Part shown: positions 32,368 to 40,785 of the stretch, one piece after another
How positions within the stretch are numbered: position 1 is the first letter of the stretch
Layout: every line of letters begins with the position of its first letter
Assembly (NCBI RefSeq): GCF_025643595.1
Contig: NZ_CP102826.1
Span: 6,448,001-6,512,000, forward strand
Reading direction: 5' to 3'
Length of the DNA: 64,000 bases
DNA from: Saccharopolyspora rosea
GTDB taxonomy: Bacteria > Actinomycetota > Actinomycetes > Mycobacteriales > Pseudonocardiaceae
Notes under the pieces: generated by a model
What the model was told of the DNA's origin: nothing
Seen by the model: only the letters and a program-made list of their open reading frames with translations
Database searches by the model: none
Program-made: the position numbers and the translations under genes

Positions 32368-34632
32368 TTACGCCTCGCGGCGTAGCGCTCGGCTGACACC
32401 CGCGGCGACGGTGGTGGCCAGCACCCAGCCCGCCGCGATGAGCACCACGGTGATCCACTGCGAAACGCCTCGTGCCTGCCACATGTTGTCGTTGCCGAGG
32501 TTGATGATCGGCAGCAGTTGGTCCACTGTGTACAGAAGTGGGTTCCACACCGGGTGGTCGTCGGCGTTGATCGGCGTCAGCTCGTGGAAGCTGAACCACG
32601 AGGTGCCCGCCGCCGTCAGCACCACCAGCCAGATCAGCGCGCGCAGCGGCCGGTAGCCGTAGCTGACCGTGACCAGTTGCAGCAGGCTCCACAGCCGCAC
32701 CGGCCAGCGCAGCGCCGGACGGCTCGCCGCGGCGATCGCCTGGTAGCGGCGGCGCTGCTTCTCGATGAGCACGGTCACGGCGAGTTCCTCGTTGCCGTTG
32801 CCGCGGAACACCCGCGCCAACTGGTCGTAGGGGCCCGGTTGGTAGCGCCCGCCCGCCGTGCTGCGCAGCCACTCCAGGCGTTCCAGGACGCGCGCCTGGT
32901 CGGTCGGCTCGACGGGGTCGGAGAAGCTGTCGTAGGTGAAGTCCTCGACGTCGACGCCACCGGAGGCGTCCCACAGCTCGGCGTTGTCGGCGAGCAGTTC
33001 GCACTGCGCTCGGCGCAGCACGACGCGTCCCAGCGGTGGCGTCCCGGGCAGCAGCGTGAGTTCCTGGGTCACCAGGCCGAACGCGTTGATGGCGTTGCGC
33101 GCGCTGCCGTCCCCGAGCTCGCAGCCCCAGAAGTTGGCCTGCCGCCCGATCTCCGCGCGGCGCAACTGCACCTCGCCTTCGGCGCGGAAGGTGCGGGCGC
33201 CGGACGCGCAGACGAGGTCGCGGGCGATGTTGCTCGCCCGCAGGTCCAACGAGGACTTGTAGGCCATGCGGTGCCGGTGCCAGGCGGGTTTGAGCAGCTG
33301 CGCGGACCGCAGGTCGATGCTGGCGCCGATCTGGGCGCCCTGCAGTTGCAGCGTTCCGCGCACGTCGGCTTCCCGGCAGTCCAGGTTGCTGCCCACCCGG
33401 ATGCGACCGGCCTGCACGACGTCGGTGCGCGGCCCGAACAACGTGGCCCTGGTGAGCTGGAAGCTGCCGTGCACGTGGACGTCGGCCATGCGCAGCTGGC
33501 CGCGCAGCACCACCTGGGACGCCTCCAGGTTGCCGAGGATCTCGGTGCCGTCGAGGTGCAGCGCGCGCAGCGGCTGCTCGACCGAGGCGGCGAGCGAACG
33601 CGACCAGCTCAGGTCGACCCGGGCTCCGGACATCCGCAGGTCACCGCCGATCTTCGCGCTCACCATGCGGATCGTGCCGCCGCTGCGGAAGTCCTGGTCG
33701 AGCTGCACGTCGCCGCGGATCTCGCAGCGGTCGGCGATGAGCGCGCTGACCGGGTCGTCGTGCCTGGACTCGCCGCGGCGCGGCGGAGCCATGCCCGGTT
33801 CCAGCACGGCGTCGCGCAGCCGCAGATCGCCGGAGATGTGCGCGCTGGGCAGGTAGAGCATCCCGGCGACGCTGCACGGGCCACCGCTGGCCGGGTCGAC
33901 GTCCAGGCGCAGGCTGCCACCGATCTGGATCCCGGTGGCGTTCACCGCGTTGCGGCCGCGGTTGCGCAGCGATCCGCCGGAGAGGTTCAGGTTGCCGCCG
34001 ATCTTCGCGCCCGGGATGCGGATCTCCCCGGACGTCCGCAACCGCAGGCCCAGCAGCGCGCCGGAGACCGACAGCCGGTCCGCGTAGATCGCGCGGTGGC
34101 CGGGGTTGCGCAGCTCGCTGTCGTTGAGCAGCAGCGATCCGCCGAGTTCGGCGTCGGCCAGATCGACGATGCCGCCCTCGCTGGTGCAGTGCCGCAACAC
34201 CGTGTCGTTGCTGGTGCTGAGGTTCCGCGCGTCGAGACCGGGGAAGCGGCAGTGCCACAGCGCGAGCCCGGCGAGCCTGGCCTGGCGCAGGTCGGGCGCC
34301 TGCTCGAACCGGCAGCGCACGAACTCCAGCAGGTACGGCACTTCCGCCGCGCGCAGGTCGAGACGTCCGGTGATGACGGCGTCCTCGATGGCGATCACCA
34401 GCTGTTGGACACCGCGCCGGGAGAACGGCTGTCCGCCGCCCTCGTGCGGCGCGTCGGCCAGGCGACGGCTGAGGTACTCGCCGCGGATCACCCGGTCCGG
34501 GCCCGCCTGGTCGTCGTCGACGTCGAGCGGGGGCACCGGCGGTGCGCCGCGGTGCCCCTGCCTGAGCTGGTCCTCGAAGCGCTGCTCGGCAGCGGTCAGC
34601 GGCCCGTTGCTGTCCCACGGCATGCCCGGCAC
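32368..34632 (-). CDS. Beta-solenoid repeat protein with C-terminal two-span membrane anchor
   Basis: 754 residues. Residues about 70-560 form many imperfect repeats of the type G-x-L-x-L-x-G-A-x-I-G-G (for example IGGNLNLSGGSLRN, IGGDLRMSGARVD, IGASIDLRSAQL), suggesting a right-handed beta-helix related to pentapeptide-repeat folds. A helical linker (LERLEWLRSTAGGRYQPGPY) leads to two membrane helices around 650-745, separated by LLYTVDQLLPIINLGNDNMW, which resembles a channel re-entrant loop. Homologues in Streptomyces are often labelled membrane-associated oxidoreductase, but no cofactor motif is visible. The function is unknown. GTG at 34632 has GGGGGA upstream; ATG at 34623 is an alternative. 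Confidence 0.65.
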   Translation of the reverse strand: MPGMPWDSNGPLTAAEQRFEDQLRQGHRGAPPVPPLDVDDDQAGPDRVIRGEYLSRRLADAPHEGGGQPFSRRGVQQLVIAIEDAVITGRLDLRAAEVPYLLEFVRCRFEQAPDLRQARLAGLALWHCRFPGLDARNLSTSNDTVLRHCTSEGGIVDLADAELGGSLLLNDSELRNPGHRAIYADRLSVSGALLGLRLRTSGEIRIPGAKIGGNLNLSGGSLRNRGRNAVNATGIQIGGSLRLDVDPASGGPCSVAGMLYLPSAHISGDLRLRDAVLEPGMAPPRRGESRHDDPVSALIADRCEIRGDVQLDQDFRSGGTIRMVSAKIGGDLRMSGARVDLSWSRSLAASVEQPLRALHLDGTEILGNLEASQVVLRGQLRMADVHVHGSFQLTRATLFGPRTDVVQAGRIRVGSNLDCREADVRGTLQLQGAQIGASIDLRSAQLLKPAWHRHRMAYKSSLDLRASNIARDLVCASGARTFRAEGEVQLRRAEIGRQANFWGCELGDGSARNAINAFGLVTQELTLLPGTPPLGRVVLRRAQCELLADNAELWDASGGVDVEDFTYDSFSDPVEPTDQARVLERLEWLRSTAGGRYQPGPYDQLARVFRGNGNEELAVTVLIEKQRRRYQAIAAASRPALRWPVRLWSLLQLVTVSYGYRPLRALIWLVVLTAAGTSWFSFHELTPINADDHPVWNPLLYTVDQLLPIINLGNDNMWQARGVSQWITVVLIAAGWVLATTVAAGVSRALRREA

Positions 34633-34753
34633 GGCGTCCCCCGACTCGTTGATGACACGCGGGGAGCGGCACTCCCACTCCTGTCACTCCGACGTGTGAT
34701 CGTCGCGGCCGGTTGCGCTCACCCGCCCGATGCACCGGGACGGCCCAACGCCG

Positions 34754-34767
34754 GTTCCACGTGAAAC
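34754..34767. other. parS-like ParB-binding site
   Basis: GTTCCACGTGAAAC matches the actinobacterial parS core GTTTCACGTGAAAC at 13 of 14 positions, the one change breaking symmetry. It lies in a 146-bp gap between genes rather than in a coding region, on a segment close to the origin-proximal dnaB/ponA block. ParB sites cluster there in related genomes. Confidence 0.5.
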
Positions 34768-34778
34768 CCGGCGGCCGG

Positions 34779-35537
34779 TCACTCCGGGACGGTGTGGGTG
34801 GGATCGAGGACGCGGGCGAGGAACGTGCGGGTGCGCGGCTCCTTCGGCGCCGCGATCACCTCGGACGGTGCGCCCTGTTCGACGACGCGGCCGTCGTCGA
34901 CGAACAGCACCCGGTCGGCGACCTCCCGGGCGAACTGCATCTCGTGCGTGACGACCAGCATCGTCATGCCCTCGTCGGCGAGACCGCGCATCACGCCGAG
35001 CACGTCGCCCACCAGCTCCGGGTCCAGTGCGGACGTCGGTTCGTCGAACAGCATCACGCGCGGGTCCATGGACAGCGCCCGGGCGATCGCGACCCGCTGC
35101 TGCTGGCCGCCGGACAGCTGGGCGGGCATGGCGTCCGCCTTCTCCGCGAGCCCCACCCGGTCCAGGTTCCGCCGGGCGACCGCCTCGGCCTCCGCCCGGT
35201 CCCGGCGGAGCACCTTGCGCTGGGCCACCGTCAGGTTGTCCAGCACCCGCAGGTGGGTGAACAGGTTGAACTGCTGGAACACCATGCCGATGTGCCGCCG
35301 GGCGGCGTCGAGGTCCACCTCGGGGTCGGTGAGTTCGGCGCCGTCGACCACCACGCGGCCCGCCGTGGGCTCCTCCAGCAGGTTCACGCAGCGCAGCAGC
35401 GTCGACTTCCCGGACCCCGACGGCCCGATCACGCACACCACCTCGCCGCGCGCCACCCGCAGGTCGATGCCGCGCAGCACCTCCTGCTGCCCGAAGGACT
35501 TGCGCAGCCCGGAGATCTCCACGACCGCGTCGCTCAC
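34779..35537 (-). CDS. Polar amino-acid ABC transporter ATPase
   Basis: 252 residues. Walker [11 protein letters not shown]-loop VFQQFNLF, signature LSGGQQQR, Walker [15 protein letters not shown] and H-loop [10 protein letters not shown] match the GlnQ/HisP class very closely. GTG at 35537 overlaps the permease stop by 4 nt (GTGA). With the permease and lipoprotein it forms a complete importer operon, transcribed from 37.15 kb leftwards. Confidence 0.94.
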   Translation of the reverse strand: MSDAVVEISGLRKSFGQQEVLRGIDLRVARGEVVCVIGPSGSGKSTLLRCVNLLEEPTAGRVVVDGAELTDPEVDLDAARRHIGMVFQQFNLFTHLRVLDNLTVAQRKVLRRDRAEAEAVARRNLDRVGLAEKADAMPAQLSGGQQQRVAIARALSMDPRVMLFDEPTSALDPELVGDVLGVMRGLADEGMTMLVVTHEMQFAREVADRVLFVDDGRVVEQGAPSEVIAAPKEPRTRTFLARVLDPTHTVPE

Positions 35538-36355
35538 GCCGCCCCCTTGGTCCGCACCCCGCCGTAGCGGCGTTCCAGCAGGTCGGAGACGCGCGACAGC
35601 GGGATCGTGATGAGCAAGTAGCACAGTCCCGCCACCAGCACCGGCGTCAGCGACTGGTACTGGTTCAGCGCGCCGCGGCCGAACTTCGCCAGTTCGTACT
35701 GGTCGGCCGACAACCCGAGCAGGTAGATCAGCGAGGAGTCCTTGGTGAGCAGGATCAGCTCGTTGGTCAGCGGCGGCAGGATGATCCGGAACGCCTGCGG
35801 CATCACCACGGTGACCGTGGTGCGCGCCCGGGACATGCCCAGCGAGCGGGCCGCCTCCACCTGGCCGCGCGGAACCGCCTGGATACCGGCGCGGATCGTC
35901 TCGGCGATGTAGGCCGCGCCGACCAGGCCGAGGCTGAGCATCACCGTCGAGTAGATGTCGAACCGCAGTTGGAAGGCGATCGGCACGCCGAACCCGAACG
36001 CGATGAACACCAGCAGCGCGGGCAGCCCGCGGAACAGTTCGATGTAGCCGGTCGCGATCCACCGGTACGGGGCGACCGAGGACATCTTCAGCAACGCCAG
36101 CACGATTCCCAGGCCGAGGCCGAAACCGAACCCGAGCGCGGTGTAGACGATCGTGTTCACCAGGGCGGTCGTGATCACCTCGGGGAACTGCGCGGCCGCG
36201 ACGTCGACGTCGAGGAACGCGCGGGCGATCCGGCCCCAGTCGGCGAACAGGACCACCAGCACCAGCACCACGACCAGCACGGCGTACTGCACCCCGCGGC
36301 CGATCCGTTCGCGCCGCCGGCGACCCGTGCGGGCGGGACGTTCGAGCGTGGTCAT
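35534..36355 (-). CDS. Polar amino-acid ABC transporter permease (HisM/GlnP type)
   Basis: 273 residues with a basic N-terminus, one extra N-terminal helix and about five core helices. The EAA loop reads [22 protein letters not shown], as in HisMQ/GlnP permeases that import polar amino acids as homodimers. ATG at 36355 is 4 nt after the binding-protein stop. Only one permease gene is present, as is usual for homodimeric members. Confidence 0.92.
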   Translation of the reverse strand: MTTLERPARTGRRRRERIGRGVQYAVLVVVLVLVVLFADWGRIARAFLDVDVAAAQFPEVITTALVNTIVYTALGFGFGLGLGIVLALLKMSSVAPYRWIATGYIELFRGLPALLVFIAFGFGVPIAFQLRFDIYSTVMLSLGLVGAAYIAETIRAGIQAVPRGQVEAARSLGMSRARTTVTVVMPQAFRIILPPLTNELILLTKDSSLIYLLGLSADQYELAKFGRGALNQYQSLTPVLVAGLCYLLITIPLSRVSDLLERRYGGVRTKGAA

Positions 36356-36359
36356 GGCG

Positions 36360-37151
36360 TCACCGCGGCTTCCTGCCGAACCACTTCTCGTAGATCCGGT
36401 CGTACTCGCCGGACCGGTGGGCCTCGCCCAGCACGTCGTCGACCTTGCGCAGCAGCGCGGCGTTGCCCTTGCGGATGCCGATGCCGTAGCGGTCGCCGGT
36501 CGGGAACTCCGCGGTCACCTCGGTGTCCGGGTGCTGCCGGGCGAAGTGGTAGAGGACGCCGTTGTCGTTGATGGCCGCGTCGACCTGGCCGGTCTGCACC
36601 GCGGTCTCCTGGAGCGCGAGGTCCTCGAACTGCACGATCTGGTAGCCGAACGCGGCCGCGTTCTTCTTCGCGTACTCCTCGCCGGTGGTGCCGAGCTGGA
36701 CCCCGAGCCGCTTGCCGCGCAGCGCGGCGAGGTCCCGGTGGCCGGCGCCCCGGCGGATCAGCAACGCCTGTTCGGCGTCGAAGTACGGGTCGGAGAAGTC
36801 CATGTTCCGCTTGCGCACGTCGTTGATCGTCATGGCCGCGGCGGCGACGTCGCACAGGCCGCTGTTGAGCGACTCGCCGGACTGGATGCCCTCGAACGGC
36901 GTGTCGACGATGTTCTGCCGCACGCCGAGGTTCCGCGCGACCAGGTCCACCAGGTCCACGTCGAAACCGACGATGTGGCCGCCCTGCGGGAACTGGAAGG
37001 GCTCGTAGGGCAGGTGCGTGCAGGTGGTGAGCTCGCCGGGGCGCACCAGCTGGACGGGGCCGCCGGCCTCGGTCGTGGTGGGTTGCGCGCACGCCGCCGC
37101 CAGCAGGGCCGTGACCGGCAACATGACCAGGGACGATCTTCGACGGGCCAC
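36360..37151 (-). CDS. Amino-acid-binding lipoprotein of the ABC importer
   Basis: 263 residues. The signal peptide ends in the lipobox TALLAAAC at residue about 21, so the protein is lipid-anchored outside the membrane. The family 3 solute-binding fold shows GFDVDLVDLVARNLG, FEGIQSGLNSG-like ligand residues and DFSDPYFDAEQALL. GTG at 37151 has GAGGAGG upstream. It is the first gene of the importer operon; a 15-bp palindrome lies in its upstream region. Glutamate/glutamine-type or aromatic substrates are both possible. Confidence 0.92.
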   Translation of the reverse strand: MARRRSSLVMLPVTALLAAACAQPTTTEAGGPVQLVRPGELTTCTHLPYEPFQFPQGGHIVGFDVDLVDLVARNLGVRQNIVDTPFEGIQSGESLNSGLCDVAAAAMTINDVRKRNMDFSDPYFDAEQALLIRRGAGHRDLAALRGKRLGVQLGTTGEEYAKKNAAAFGYQIVQFEDLALQETAVQTGQVDAAINDNGVLYHFARQHPDTEVTAEFPTGDRYGIGIRKGNAALLRKVDDVLGEAHRSGEYDRIYEKWFGRKPR

Positions 37152-37220
37152 GGCGTCCTCCTCGCGGTTCGCGGCCGGGTGGTCGAATCGTGCCATTCGT
37201 CGTTGCCGATGCACAGACTT

Positions 37221-37235
37221 CGTTCGTTTCGAACG
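37221..37235. promoter_or_regulatory. Operator-like palindrome upstream of the amino-acid importer
   Basis: CGTTCGTTTCGAACG, with 6-bp perfect arms and a TTT centre, lies 70 bp ahead of the binding-protein start in the divergent gap shared with the EEP gene. A dimeric repressor site is likely; the regulator is unknown. Confidence 0.4.
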
Positions 37236-37363
37236 CATTTCATCGGTATTCGGTCGGTTGTCGAGAACTGGCCACTAGACCATCCGGCGGTCGAACACGG
37301 TCACCACCGCTGACGACACTGCGCACGTGCCGCATCCGCGGCGACATCCCCGAGGAGGTCGTC

Positions 37364-38128
37364 ATGGAACGTGCCGTCCGATCACGACGGCGTTCGGCCG
37401 GGCGAGCGCTCGCTGCGCTGGTCGCGCTGGCCGGGCTGCTGATCCCGGCCGCGCCCGCGCAGGCTGCCGGACCGTTCGACGTGCTCCAGCTCAACCTGTG
37501 CGACGGCGGGTTCGCGCCCTGCTACTCGGCGGGGCGGTCGGTGGACTCCGCCATCGCCGCGATCCACCGGCGCAAACCCGCGGTGGTGACGCTCGACGAG
37601 GTCTGCGCCCCCGACATCACGCGCATGACCCGGGAAACCGGATACCTGTGGGCGTTCGCGCCCTCCCGCGACCGGGCGACCGGTGGTCCGCTCGGGTGCC
37701 GGGACAACCGCGGCGACTACGGCGTCGGCATCCTCACCGACCCCGACCTGGGGGCTGCCGGCCGGTCGGTCATCAAGCCGTACACCGCGCAGGACGGCGC
37801 CAACGAACAGCGCGTGGTGCTGTGCGTGCCGTACTCGAAGGCCGCCGCGTGCACGACCCAGCTCTCCCCCGACGCCGCGGTCGCCGCGCGGCAGTGCCGG
37901 GAGCTGGCGGGAACCGCGCGGGGCCTCGGTCCGTCGGCCGTGTCCGGCGGCGATCTCGGCCTGACCGGGCCCGCCGCGAACCCCTGCGCACCGGAAGGCT
38001 GGTCGCACGCCGACGACGGCGGGGTGCAGCACGTGTTCGGCGCGCACGGCTACCGCCTGCAACGCAGCGAGACGATCCCGATCGACGGTGCCGCGCACCC
38101 GGGCCTGCTCGCCGAGTTCGCCCGCTAG
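37364..38128 (+). CDS. Secreted endonuclease/exonuclease/phosphatase-like protein
   Basis: 254 residues. A Sec signal ends AAPAQA-AG near residue 36. The mature protein opens FDVLQLNLCDGGF, with VTLDEVC a little later, the N and E positions of the EEP (DNase I-like) fold. Its middle part is Cys-rich. The usual GDxN block is replaced by SGGDLGLTG and the final His lies in SHADDGG or VQHVFG, so catalysis by the standard mechanism is doubtful. ATG at 37364 has GAGGAGG at 5 nt. It probably acts outside the cell; the role is unknown. Confidence 0.65.
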   Translation: MERAVRSRRRSAGRALAALVALAGLLIPAAPAQAAGPFDVLQLNLCDGGFAPCYSAGRSVDSAIAAIHRRKPAVVTLDEVCAPDITRMTRETGYLWAFAPSRDRATGGPLGCRDNRGDYGVGILTDPDLGAAGRSVIKPYTAQDGANEQRVVLCVPYSKAAACTTQLSPDAAVAARQCRELAGTARGLGPSAVSGGDLGLTGPAANPCAPEGWSHADDGGVQHVFGAHGYRLQRSETIPIDGAAHPGLLAEFAR

Positions 38129-38140
38129 CGCGTGTTCTAT

Positions 38141-38159
38141 AAGCGGCGTGAGCCGCCTT
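38141..38159 (+). terminator. Short hairpin after the EEP gene
   Basis: AAGCGGC and GCCGCCTT with a GTGA loop, followed by CTCTTTC, 13 nt after the stop codon. Confidence 0.5.
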
Positions 38160-38160
38160 C

Positions 38161-38409
38161 TCTTTCGGTGAGTGGTCTCGCAACCGGCACCGCCGCGGGT
38201 TCTCAGCGGTCGGCTCGCGAGGACAGCCCCGACGCCGTGTATTGGGCATACATCAGGAGGGGCTTCCGGAGCCGGTGTGGCTGTGGCGCGCAGCGCCTCG
38301 TTGGGGGGTGGTGGTCGGGTGACGGGCGGGCCGCTGAGGTTCCGCTACCGGCACCGCCACGCAAAGCACTTCCGAAACACTCCCCAGGGAGCGCGCTGCG
38401 CCGGTCGGA
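38161..38409. repeat. Gene-free 250-bp segment with internal repeats
   Basis: Between converging EEP and VanW genes. ACCGGCACCGCC occurs twice (38183-38194, 38347-38358), and CTCAGCGG (38202-38209) is the inverse of CCGCTGAG (38331-38338). GTAT-N5-ATAC lies at 38238-38250. Codon pattern and start signals do not support a gene. It has the look of an interspersed extragenic element, but only one copy is in this window. Confidence 0.35.
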
Positions 38410-40362
38410 TCAGGGCGGCGGCGGTCCGCAGTGGATGATCGGCTGCGGGTTGTACACCGTCTTCTTGCGTTCGGTGTTGACCTGACCGTTCGTGATGTCC
38501 CGGATCGTGCGGGTGTCGTAGACGGTGAAGCCCGCGTTCCCCTTGCTCGCGCTGCACGGTTCGCCCGGCGGCACCACCTTCTCCTGCGGCGGCTTGACGT
38601 CGCTGCGCTCGCTGGTCTGCGAGGTCACGTCGAACTGCTTGGTGCCCCACAGCGTCACGGTGATCGAGGACGGCGTCCACCGGGTGGTGATGAGGATGCC
38701 GCTGCGCGCGACGTTGCGGAACTTGACGTCGATGACGCTGCTGCCGTCCGGGTTCTGGAAGACCGTCGCCTCCCGGCCCGCCGGGTACCGGCTGATGTAG
38801 TAGCTGTGCGCCTTGTGCTCGACGTCCTTCATGCCCGCGAAGTAGGAGGCGTTGTAGAGCGTGGTGGCGAACTGCGAGATGCCGCCGCCGACGGCGCGGG
38901 CCGGGCGGCCGTTCTCGATCACGCCCGACTCCACGTACCCCTGGGCGACGCCGCGCGGCCCGGTGTGCCCGTTGAGGCTGAACGTCTCGCCCGGCTTGAT
39001 CAGCGCGCCGTTGACCTGCTCGGCGACGCGCCGGATGTTCGCCCCGGACGCGGGTTCGAAGCCGCCGGTGGTGAACTCGCCGACGACCTCGCGCACGCCG
39101 AGCTGGTCGGCCTGCTCGGTGGTCAGCTTCGGCGGCTGGTCCACGTACACCGCCTGCACGCTGCGGTCCTGCGGTTTCTTCAGGACCTCCGACAGCGGTT
39201 CGAAGCTCTTGTCCCAGTCGATGCCGCGGCCGTTCTCCGACGGGTGCACGACCGGCGCGGCCCCCTCCAGCACGATCTCGGCGTCCTTGCCGGGCCGGGT
39301 GGTGTCCCGCAGCTGCGGTTCCACCGCACCGACCACGGCCGGGAAGTCCACGTGCGATTTCAGACCGCCCCGGCCGTCCGGCTCGAACCGCAGCGCGGCG
39401 GCGATCGCCTCGGGCGCGAGGACCGCGTCCTTGCCCTCGCCGCGCACCGAGACCGGCGCCGACACGGCGGGCTCGGCCACCTCGTGCAGCGCCCGGCGCA
39501 CGCCGTCGGACGTGGTGGTCACCGGCTGTTCGGCGATCGGCAGGCGGACCGGGCCGTCCTTGGCCCAGTCGTTGAGCACCACGTCGGTGGCCGCCTCGAC
39601 GTCGACGTGCTGCCCGGTCACCGGGTCCACCGGGATCGGCTTGGCGCCCTCGAAGCGGATCGTGCCCTCGGCGGCCTCCCGGTCCAGCCGCGGCGTGAGG
39701 TCGCGCAGCGCGCGCACCAGCTGCTCCCGGTCGCCGTGGCTGACCGGGGCGACCTCGCGGACGGTGAACAGCGAGGCGACGCGGGTGAACGGGTTGAGCG
39801 GCTGGCTCCCGGCCTGCGCCACGGTCGCGGCCCAGTCCATCCGGAGCCCGGCCCGGTCCGGCGGCAGCGCGGCGACCTGGTCACCGGCTCGCAGTTCGAC
39901 GGGTTCGTGCAACCCGGGGCCGAGCCGCTGGCGCAGTTCCCGCTCGGCGGCGGTCTTGTCGAGACCGCCGATCGGCACGCCCGCCACCACCGTGCCGCGG
40001 GGCACCGTGCCGCTGCTGAACGCGAGGTCGGCGACGTAGAGCAGGGCGAGCGCCCCGGCGACCGCACCCGCGGTGATGCCCGCGCGGACCAGCCCGCGCC
40101 GTCGGCGCCGGGGCGGCTCGGACGGCAGGTTCCCGGTCCAGCCCGCGTCGGACCGGACGACCGGGATCGACTGCGTCTCGCCCAGCGGGAAGTCCGCGAA
40201 GTCCGCGGGCACCGCGGACAACTGCTCGGTGCGTTCGGCGTCGGATTCGTCCGGCACGCGCGGGATCCGGGTGGTGCTCTCGGTGTCCTGCGGGTCCGAC
40301 GCGGTGCGGGTCCGTTCGGTCGGCCGGTCCGCACCGTCGGGGCGATCGTGGTTGTCCGGCAC
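38410..40362 (-). CDS. VanW-family protein with peptidoglycan-binding-like domains
   Basis: 650 residues. An acidic cytoplasmic N-terminus of about 95 residues precedes one membrane helix (LVRAGITAGAVAGALALLY). Two putative peptidoglycan-binding_4 domains follow, each with GxxV-type strands, then the VanW domain (FTTGGFEPASGANIRRVAEQ to RYPAGREATVF) containing GGGISQFATTLYNASYFAG. The protein would be anchored in the membrane with its bulk in the wall. VanW proteins are linked to glycopeptide-resistance clusters but their activity is unproven. GTG at 40362 has AAGGGG upstream. No other van gene is present. Confidence 0.86.
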   Translation of the reverse strand: MPDNHDRPDGADRPTERTRTASDPQDTESTTRIPRVPDESDAERTEQLSAVPADFADFPLGETQSIPVVRSDAGWTGNLPSEPPRRRRRGLVRAGITAGAVAGALALLYVADLAFSSGTVPRGTVVAGVPIGGLDKTAAERELRQRLGPGLHEPVELRAGDQVAALPPDRAGLRMDWAATVAQAGSQPLNPFTRVASLFTVREVAPVSHGDREQLVRALRDLTPRLDREAAEGTIRFEGAKPIPVDPVTGQHVDVEAATDVVLNDWAKDGPVRLPIAEQPVTTTSDGVRRALHEVAEPAVSAPVSVRGEGKDAVLAPEAIAAALRFEPDGRGGLKSHVDFPAVVGAVEPQLRDTTRPGKDAEIVLEGAAPVVHPSENGRGIDWDKSFEPLSEVLKKPQDRSVQAVYVDQPPKLTTEQADQLGVREVVGEFTTGGFEPASGANIRRVAEQVNGALIKPGETFSLNGHTGPRGVAQGYVESGVIENGRPARAVGGGISQFATTLYNASYFAGMKDVEHKAHSYYISRYPAGREATVFQNPDGSSVIDVKFRNVARSGILITTRWTPSSITVTLWGTKQFDVTSQTSERSDVKPPQEKVVPPGEPCSASKGNAGFTVYDTRTIRDITNGQVNTERKKTVYNPQPIIHCGPPPP

Positions 40363-40418
40363 CGCTTCCCCTTCTCGTATCGGTACTGCGGCGGGGGTGA
40401 AGATACGAAAGGTGCGGC

Positions 40419-40739
40419 CTACAGGTACAGGCCGGTGCCCTGCTCGGTCGCCTCGCTGGCCACCGCGTGCAGGTCGCGTTCGCGCATGACCAGGTACGCC
40501 TGGCCCTGCACCTCGACCTCGTACTGGTCCTCGGGGTTGAACAGCACCTGGTCGCCGACCTTGACGGTGCGCACGTGGCTGCCGACCCCGAAGACCTCGC
40601 CCCACACCAGCCGCTTGGCCATCTGGGCGGTCGCCGGGATCACGATGCCGCCGGTGCTGCGGCGCTCCCCGGACTCCTGGGAGATCCGCACCATGACGCG
40701 GTCATGCAGCATCTGGATCTCTAGCTTGGCATCGGTCAC
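40419..40739 (-). CDS. GroES-like (Cpn10-fold) protein, stand-alone
   Basis: 106 residues. LHDRVMVRISQESGERRSTGGIVIP is the mobile-loop region with the family's RTxGGIVLP-like motif, shown here in its divergent form, and VKVGDQVLFNPEDQYEVEVQG matches the second half. True GroES sits beside groEL; this gene does not, and such lone paralogues occur in actinobacteria with unknown roles. GTG at 40739 lies 6 nt behind TAAACT and has no Shine-Dalgarno, so the message is probably leaderless. Confidence 0.8.
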   Translation of the reverse strand: MTDAKLEIQMLHDRVMVRISQESGERRSTGGIVIPATAQMAKRLVWGEVFGVGSHVRTVKVGDQVLFNPEDQYEVEVQGQAYLVMRERDLHAVASEATEQGTGLYL

Positions 40740-40785
40740 CCGAAAAGTTTACTTGCCGTTGCCTCGTCGATGGTCGGCGAGGGCG

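Noticed and set aside
38132-38485. A 117-codon frame in the gap between the EEP and VanW genes.
   Set aside because: Codon use is not protein-like, no ribosome-binding site is present, and it overlaps the VanW C-terminus. The segment is better described as a repeat-bearing extragenic region.
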